From: CAYMRB01 sp964392615
GTDB lineage: Bacteria; Planctomycetota; UBA8108
Length of the DNA: 9,859 nt
Direction: 5' to 3'
Assembly: GCA_964392615.1 (NCBI GenBank)
Contig: CAYMRB010000385.1
Coordinates: forward strand, 1 to 9,859
Positions within the stretch are counted from its first letter, which is position 1, and each line of letters begins with the position of its first letter. Below the pieces are notes generated by a model. It worked only from the letters and a program-made list of their open reading frames with translations. It made no database searches and was not told the origin of the DNA. Positions 6,763-9,859 of the stretch are shown here, one piece after another. A program made the translations under genes and the position numbers.

Positions 6763-6784
6763 GGGGACAGGGAAGGGGACGGGG
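6763..6784 (+). other. Four-run G-quadruplex motif
   Basis: G runs of 4, 3, 4 and 4 bases (6763-6766, 6770-6772, 6775-6778, 6781-6784) are separated by loops of 3, 2 and 2 bases. This fits the usual G3+/N1-7 rule on the + strand. It lies between two palindromes in non-coding DNA. Confidence 0.6.
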
Positions 6785-6788
6785 ACCC

Positions 6789-6808
6789 ATATCGGCACGT
6801 GCCGATAT
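6789..6808. promoter_or_regulatory. Perfect 20-bp palindrome, candidate operator upstream of sppA
   Basis: ATATCGGCACGTGCCGATAT is its own reverse complement with no spacer. It lies about 100 bp before the sppA ATG and 32 bp before a TTGACG hexamer. Uninterrupted palindromes of this length are typical of binding sites for dimeric regulators; as RNA it would give only a tight stem without a proper loop. Confidence 0.5.
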
Positions 6809-6840
6809 CCTCTGCGCGTCGTCGGGCTGACTCGTCTCGA

Positions 6841-6869
6841 TTGACGGGGGCGGCGCCACAGGTCACACT
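6841..6869 (+). promoter_or_regulatory. Possible weak sppA promoter
   Basis: TTGACG (6841-6846) matches five of six bases of the sigma70 -35 consensus. At 17-bp spacing the -10 position reads CACACT (6864-6869), matching only three of six. The ATG at 6908 follows 38 bases later. The -35 is good, but the -10 is poor. Confidence 0.3.
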
Positions 6870-6907
6870 TCATCGTGGTCTGTCCAGAGGGCATCAGTGG
6901 AGCGCGC

Positions 6908-8695
6908 ATGGCCGGCGAGAGTCGAGCACGAGTGAGTGCGTTGCCGCACGCGGTATCGCGTCGCGTGCCGTTGTCTTGGATCCTGCTGTTGGTTGCGGTC
7001 GCTCTCGGCGGTGGGGCGTGGACGCTGCACTCGGTGGTGTCGCCGCCGCTGGTTGCAGCGAACTCCATCCTCGTCGTCGACCTGCGACACGAGTTGCCAG
7101 AGCGTCACGCCGACGGTCCGCTGCGGTGTGTGCAGGCTCCGGTGATCGACGTGGCGGCGCTGGCGCGTCTTCTCGAGAGCGCGGCGCGCGACGCCCGCGT
7201 TCGCGCCGTCGTGCTGCGCGCGTCCTCGGCGCCCGGCGGCCTCGGTCGCGTCGAGGAGCTGCGCGGCCTGCTGACCGCGTTTCGGCGTTCCGGGAAGCCG
7301 GTGCTCACGTTCGTGGAGTCTCCGGACACGCTCGGCTACGTGCTCGCATCGGCGGGCGATGAGATCTGGCTCGATCGCAGCTCGTCCCTCTATCTGACCG
7401 GGGTCGAGATCGCGACCGCGTTCTTCAAGGATCTCCTCGCCGAGCTCGGTTTCGAAGCCGATCTGGTTCGCGTCGGCAAGTTCAAGGGCGCGTACGAGCA
7501 GCTGACGGCCTCGGAGCCATCGGAGACATTCGCGACGGCGATGGACGGCCTGGCCGAGTCGCTCTACGGCGAGATCGTGTCGCTCGTGTCCCGTTCACGC
7601 AGTATCGAGGAGAACCGCGTTCGCACGCTTGTCGACGAGGCCGTGCTCGGTCCGCGTCGCGCGGTAGAGGCCGGGCTCGTCGACGCGTGCGCATTCTGGG
7701 GCGAGTTCCACGACATGCTGCGGCGTCGCTTCGGCAGCGACGTCGCGCTCATACCCGCGACGACCTACCTGACCTCGACCCGCTCCGGTGGAGCGCGGTC
7801 GGCCCGCGTCGCGCTGGTGACGATCACCGGTTTGATCGTCGACGGCGACGGTCGAGACGCGCCGCTGCTGCTCGGTCCCGTGACCGGAGCCGAATCCGTC
7901 GTCGCAGCCCTCGCCGAGGCCGAGGAGGACGCGTCGATCGACGCCATCGTGCTGCGCATCGACAGTCAGGGGGGGGCGCTGTCGGCCGCGCAGAAGATCT
8001 GGAGTCAAGTCGGCCGCGCGGCGAGCGTCAAGCCTGTCGTCGCGTCGTTCGGCGACGCGGCCGCGTCGGGAGGATACTACGCGGCCTGCTCGGCCCACGC
8101 GATCGTCGCACAACCCGGCACGCTGACCGGATCGATCGGCCTGTTCGGCGGCAAGATCGTGTACCGCCGATTCCTCGAAGAGCGCGGCGTGCGGCGACGA
8201 GAGTACTCCCGCGGCCGCCACGCTGGACTTCTCGATCCCGCCCAGCGCTACACCGGCGAGGAGCGCCGGCTTCTCGAAGACCGCATGATGGACGAATACC
8301 GTGAGTTCATCGGGCGCGTCGCAGCGGCGCGCAAGCTGACGGTCGAAGAGGTCGAGGCCTCAGCCCGCGGTCGCATCTGGACCGGTCGTCGGGCGCGAGA
8401 GCGCGGCCTGGTCGACGAGCTCGGCGGCATTCCGACCGCCTTGCGACGTGTTCGCGAGCTCATCGACGTACCGGAGGAGACGCCGGTCGAGCTCGTGCCC
8501 CGCCCCGCCCCGCGCGGGCTCTGGAGCTACCTTGCAGAGCTCGGCGGCGACGGTCTCGACCTGTCACGCACGGCTAGGCCAGGCGGCGAGATCGCGGGCG
8601 AGTACCGCCGATTCGCGTCCTGGGCGCGGTCGAGCGGTCTACTGGACGGGCGGTCACGGTTCGCGCTGATGCCGATCTGGTTCGAGCTGCGATAG
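6908..8695 (+). CDS. sppA: SppA: signal peptide peptidase, 67K type
   Basis: A membrane-anchored serine protease that cleaves leftover signal peptides in the cytoplasmic membrane. ATG 6908 (595 residues) has GGAG five bases upstream and is preferred to the in-frame GTG at 6875, which has none. Basic residues are followed by one membrane segment (about 21-40, PLSWILLLVAVALGGGAW). Two tandem ClpP/crotonase-like domains follow, the long E. coli-like form. The first carries the catalytic lysine in RVGKFKGAYEQL (Lys193 by alignment with the TYKSA motif). The second carries the nucleophile in AASGGYYA (Ser387), followed by TLTGSIGLFGGK and the WTGRRARERGLVDELGG motif (491-507). The usual NSPGG motif reads DSQGG (352-356), a mild change. 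The gene stands alone on its strand, behind a structured intergenic region and convergent with the next gene. Substrate preference cannot be read from sequence. Confidence 0.92.
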   Translation: MAGESRARVSALPHAVSRRVPLSWILLLVAVALGGGAWTLHSVVSPPLVAANSILVVDLRHELPERHADGPLRCVQAPVIDVAALARLLESAARDARVRAVVLRASSAPGGLGRVEELRGLLTAFRRSGKPVLTFVESPDTLGYVLASAGDEIWLDRSSSLYLTGVEIATAFFKDLLAELGFEADLVRVGKFKGAYEQLTASEPSETFATAMDGLAESLYGEIVSLVSRSRSIEENRVRTLVDEAVLGPRRAVEAGLVDACAFWGEFHDMLRRRFGSDVALIPATTYLTSTRSGGARSARVALVTITGLIVDGDGRDAPLLLGPVTGAESVVAALAEAEEDASIDAIVLRIDSQGGALSAAQKIWSQVGRAASVKPVVASFGDAAASGGYYAACSAHAIVAQPGTLTGSIGLFGGKIVYRRFLEERGVRRREYSRGRHAGLLDPAQRYTGEERRLLEDRMMDEYREFIGRVAAARKLTVEEVEASARGRIWTGRRARERGLVDELGGIPTALRRVRELIDVPEETPVELVPRPAPRGLWSYLAELGGDGLDLSRTARPGGEIAGEYRRFASWARSSGLLDGRSRFALMPIWFELR

Positions 8696-8729
8696 TCCGG
8701 CGTCGGCGTCGGCTCCCGTGTCCCTGCCG

Positions 8730-9859
8730 TCAGTCCGAATCGCCGCGTGCGTCGTCGATCCGGCACAGCAGGCGATAATCGCCGATCTCCGCGGCCACCT
8801 CGAAGCCCGGTTCGCCGATCTCGCCATCGGTCTGGCTTGCGGCTCGGACGATCCAGCGCACGACTTCAGGTAGCTCGCGGTCGCCGTTCGCGCCGAGTGC
8901 GAGGCGGACCGTGTGCCGCGGATCGAGCTCGACGATGTGGCGGTCGAGCGTGTACTGCACGAGGTAACGCGTCGAGTCCTTGCGCGTCTGCCAGCTGACC
9001 GGGCCTGGATCGCGCTGCAACACGGCGACGATCTCATCGGCTACAGGCCATGCGGCGTGGATTGCGCGGTGCTCCGGGAGCTTGCGCGCCTTGTAGCCGA
9101 CGCCGAACGCGACGTGTAGCACGACGAGCGCGACGAGAATCGCCGCGCGCGCGCGTCCCGTCGTCTCGATCGCCTTCCACAGCGCGACGACGATGAGAGG
9201 CAGGAAGGGCACGAGGAACCGCGTGCCGGCGTCGAAGGGCCACTGGCAGTAGAGCGCGAGATAGAACGGGAACGTCCATGCGAGCACGTCGCGATTCTCT
9301 CGCACGATCCGCGTCCAGCCCCAGAGGACGATGAGCGACGCCGCGATGAACACGAACGTGTTGACGTTGAGCCAATCGTCGGCGTACGACTTGAACAGCC
9401 CCGGAATCGTCAGGCGACCGAGCGATGACGTCCGCAACCGCGTTCCCTCCTCGAGTCGCTCGAGGAAGCTGCCCTTCTCGAGATAGTCGGTGTACGTGCC
9501 GCCGCCGTCGAGATCGGCCGTGCTGCGCTCGTAGCGCATCAGCGAGACGATCGCGCCGCTCGCGGGGATGCCGACGGCGAGCGTCAGCACGATCGTCGGC
9601 AGCCAACGCCTCGAGCCCCGCAGCGCTTGCAGGCCGAGCGTCACGCCGAACCCGGCCGCGACGAAGATGCCGGCTTGTCGCGTCATCGACAGCGCGATGA
9701 CCAGCGCCGCCGCGCCGACGACCGCGATCGCGCGGCGCCAACCACCGCGCGGTTCGTCGGCGATTCGCTGCAACAGGAGGCCCGTCCAGATCAGCAGCGT
9801 CATGAACGCCATCTCGCTGAGCGGACGGTGTGAGTAGATCAGGAAGCTCGCGTTGCCGA
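8730..9859 (-). CDS. Polytopic membrane protein, C-terminal part; GT-C (ArnT/PMT-like) glycosyltransferase candidate
   Basis: The frame is open beyond the first ATG (9812) to the window edge, reading GNASFLIYSHRPLSEMAFM, so the 5' part is outside. About 375 residues are visible. Hydrophobic segments include IAVVGAAALVIALSM, AGIFVAAGFGVTLGLQAL, WLPTIVLTLAVGIPASGAIV, VFIAASLIVLWGW, LAWTFPFYLALYC, FLVPFLPLIVVALW and AAILVALVVLHVAFGVGY. A soluble C-terminal domain of about 120 residues follows, ending in RIDDARGDSD. The pattern, with a TRFLVPFLPLI segment near the last helices, resembles the later half of GT-C transferases that move sugars from polyprenyl phosphate to envelope targets. The diagnostic N-terminal acidic motif is not in view, so the assignment rests on architecture alone. 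It converges with sppA across 34 bp, where I see no clear terminator hairpin. Confidence 0.6.
   Translation of the reverse strand, partial: GNASFLIYSHRPLSEMAFMTLLIWTGLLLQRIADEPRGGWRRAIAVVGAAALVIALSMTRQAGIFVAAGFGVTLGLQALRGSRRWLPTIVLTLAVGIPASGAIVSLMRYERSTADLDGGGTYTDYLEKGSFLERLEEGTRLRTSSLGRLTIPGLFKSYADDWLNVNTFVFIAASLIVLWGWTRIVRENRDVLAWTFPFYLALYCQWPFDAGTRFLVPFLPLIVVALWKAIETTGRARAAILVALVVLHVAFGVGYKARKLPEHRAIHAAWPVADEIVAVLQRDPGPVSWQTRKDSTRYLVQYTLDRHIVELDPRHTVRLALGANGDRELPEVVRWIVRAASQTDGEIGEPGFEVAAEIGDYRLLCRIDDARGDSD

Noticed and set aside
5520..6866. 448-codon open frame on the - strand opposite the large exported protein
   Set aside because: Its composition (Arg/Val/Asp/Leu) mirrors the sense codons; the sense frame has clear TPR-like helices and the antisense frame has nothing recognisable.

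Overview
This window is high-G+C bacterial DNA, with strong G/C preference at third codon positions and long antisense open frames as a by-product. It probably comes from a draft or metagenome assembly, because a 10-N gap lies at 4651-4660. The lineage cannot be fixed from the sequence. The gene mix (pyrR-pyrB-pyrC-like cluster, long-form SppA, a large exported His/Tyr/Gly-rich protein with TPR-like repeats) would suit Planctomycetota or a myxobacterium-like deltaproteobacterial group, but this is only an impression.

Region 1 (1-4131, + strand) is a compact co-directional cluster. It holds the 3' part of a divergent MnmE-type GTPase, pyrR, pyrB, a pyrC-like gene that overlaps pyrB by 4 bases, and a small VanZ-family membrane protein. 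PyrR and PyrB look fully functional. The PyrC-like protein keeps the N-terminal HxH metal motif but has lost three other expected metal ligands (Phe182, Gln235 and Gly308 stand where His, His and Asp are expected). It is therefore probably a non-catalytic PyrC' partner of the aspartate transcarbamoylase, with the active dihydroorotase encoded elsewhere.

Region 2 (4132-6704) has its own promoter-like TATAAT and a good Shine-Dalgarno. It encodes one large exported protein that simple ORF calling breaks into two because of the assembly gap. The parts are a signal peptide, an Arg/Ser 'SRSVSRP' repeat tract, the gap, an Arg/Thr/Ser/Pro 'SPTIRRTPSTTR' repeat tract, a basic Ser/Gly/Arg linker, a His cluster, a Tyr/Gly/Trp-rich stretch, an acidic linker and a TPR-like C-terminal domain. 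The low-complexity parts are built from in-frame 48-bp and 60-bp DNA repeats. I do not recognise this protein, and it is the most unusual object in the window.

Region 3 (6705-6907) is a structured intergenic segment. It carries a 42-bp near-palindrome just after the stop codon, a four-run G-quadruplex motif and a perfect 20-bp palindrome, followed by a possible sppA promoter.

Region 4 holds sppA (6908-8695, +), a membrane-anchored 67K-type signal peptide peptidase with both catalytic residues. Convergent to it is the 3' part of a polytopic membrane protein on the - strand (8730-9859, partial), resembling the C-terminal half of a GT-C/ArnT-like glycosyltransferase.
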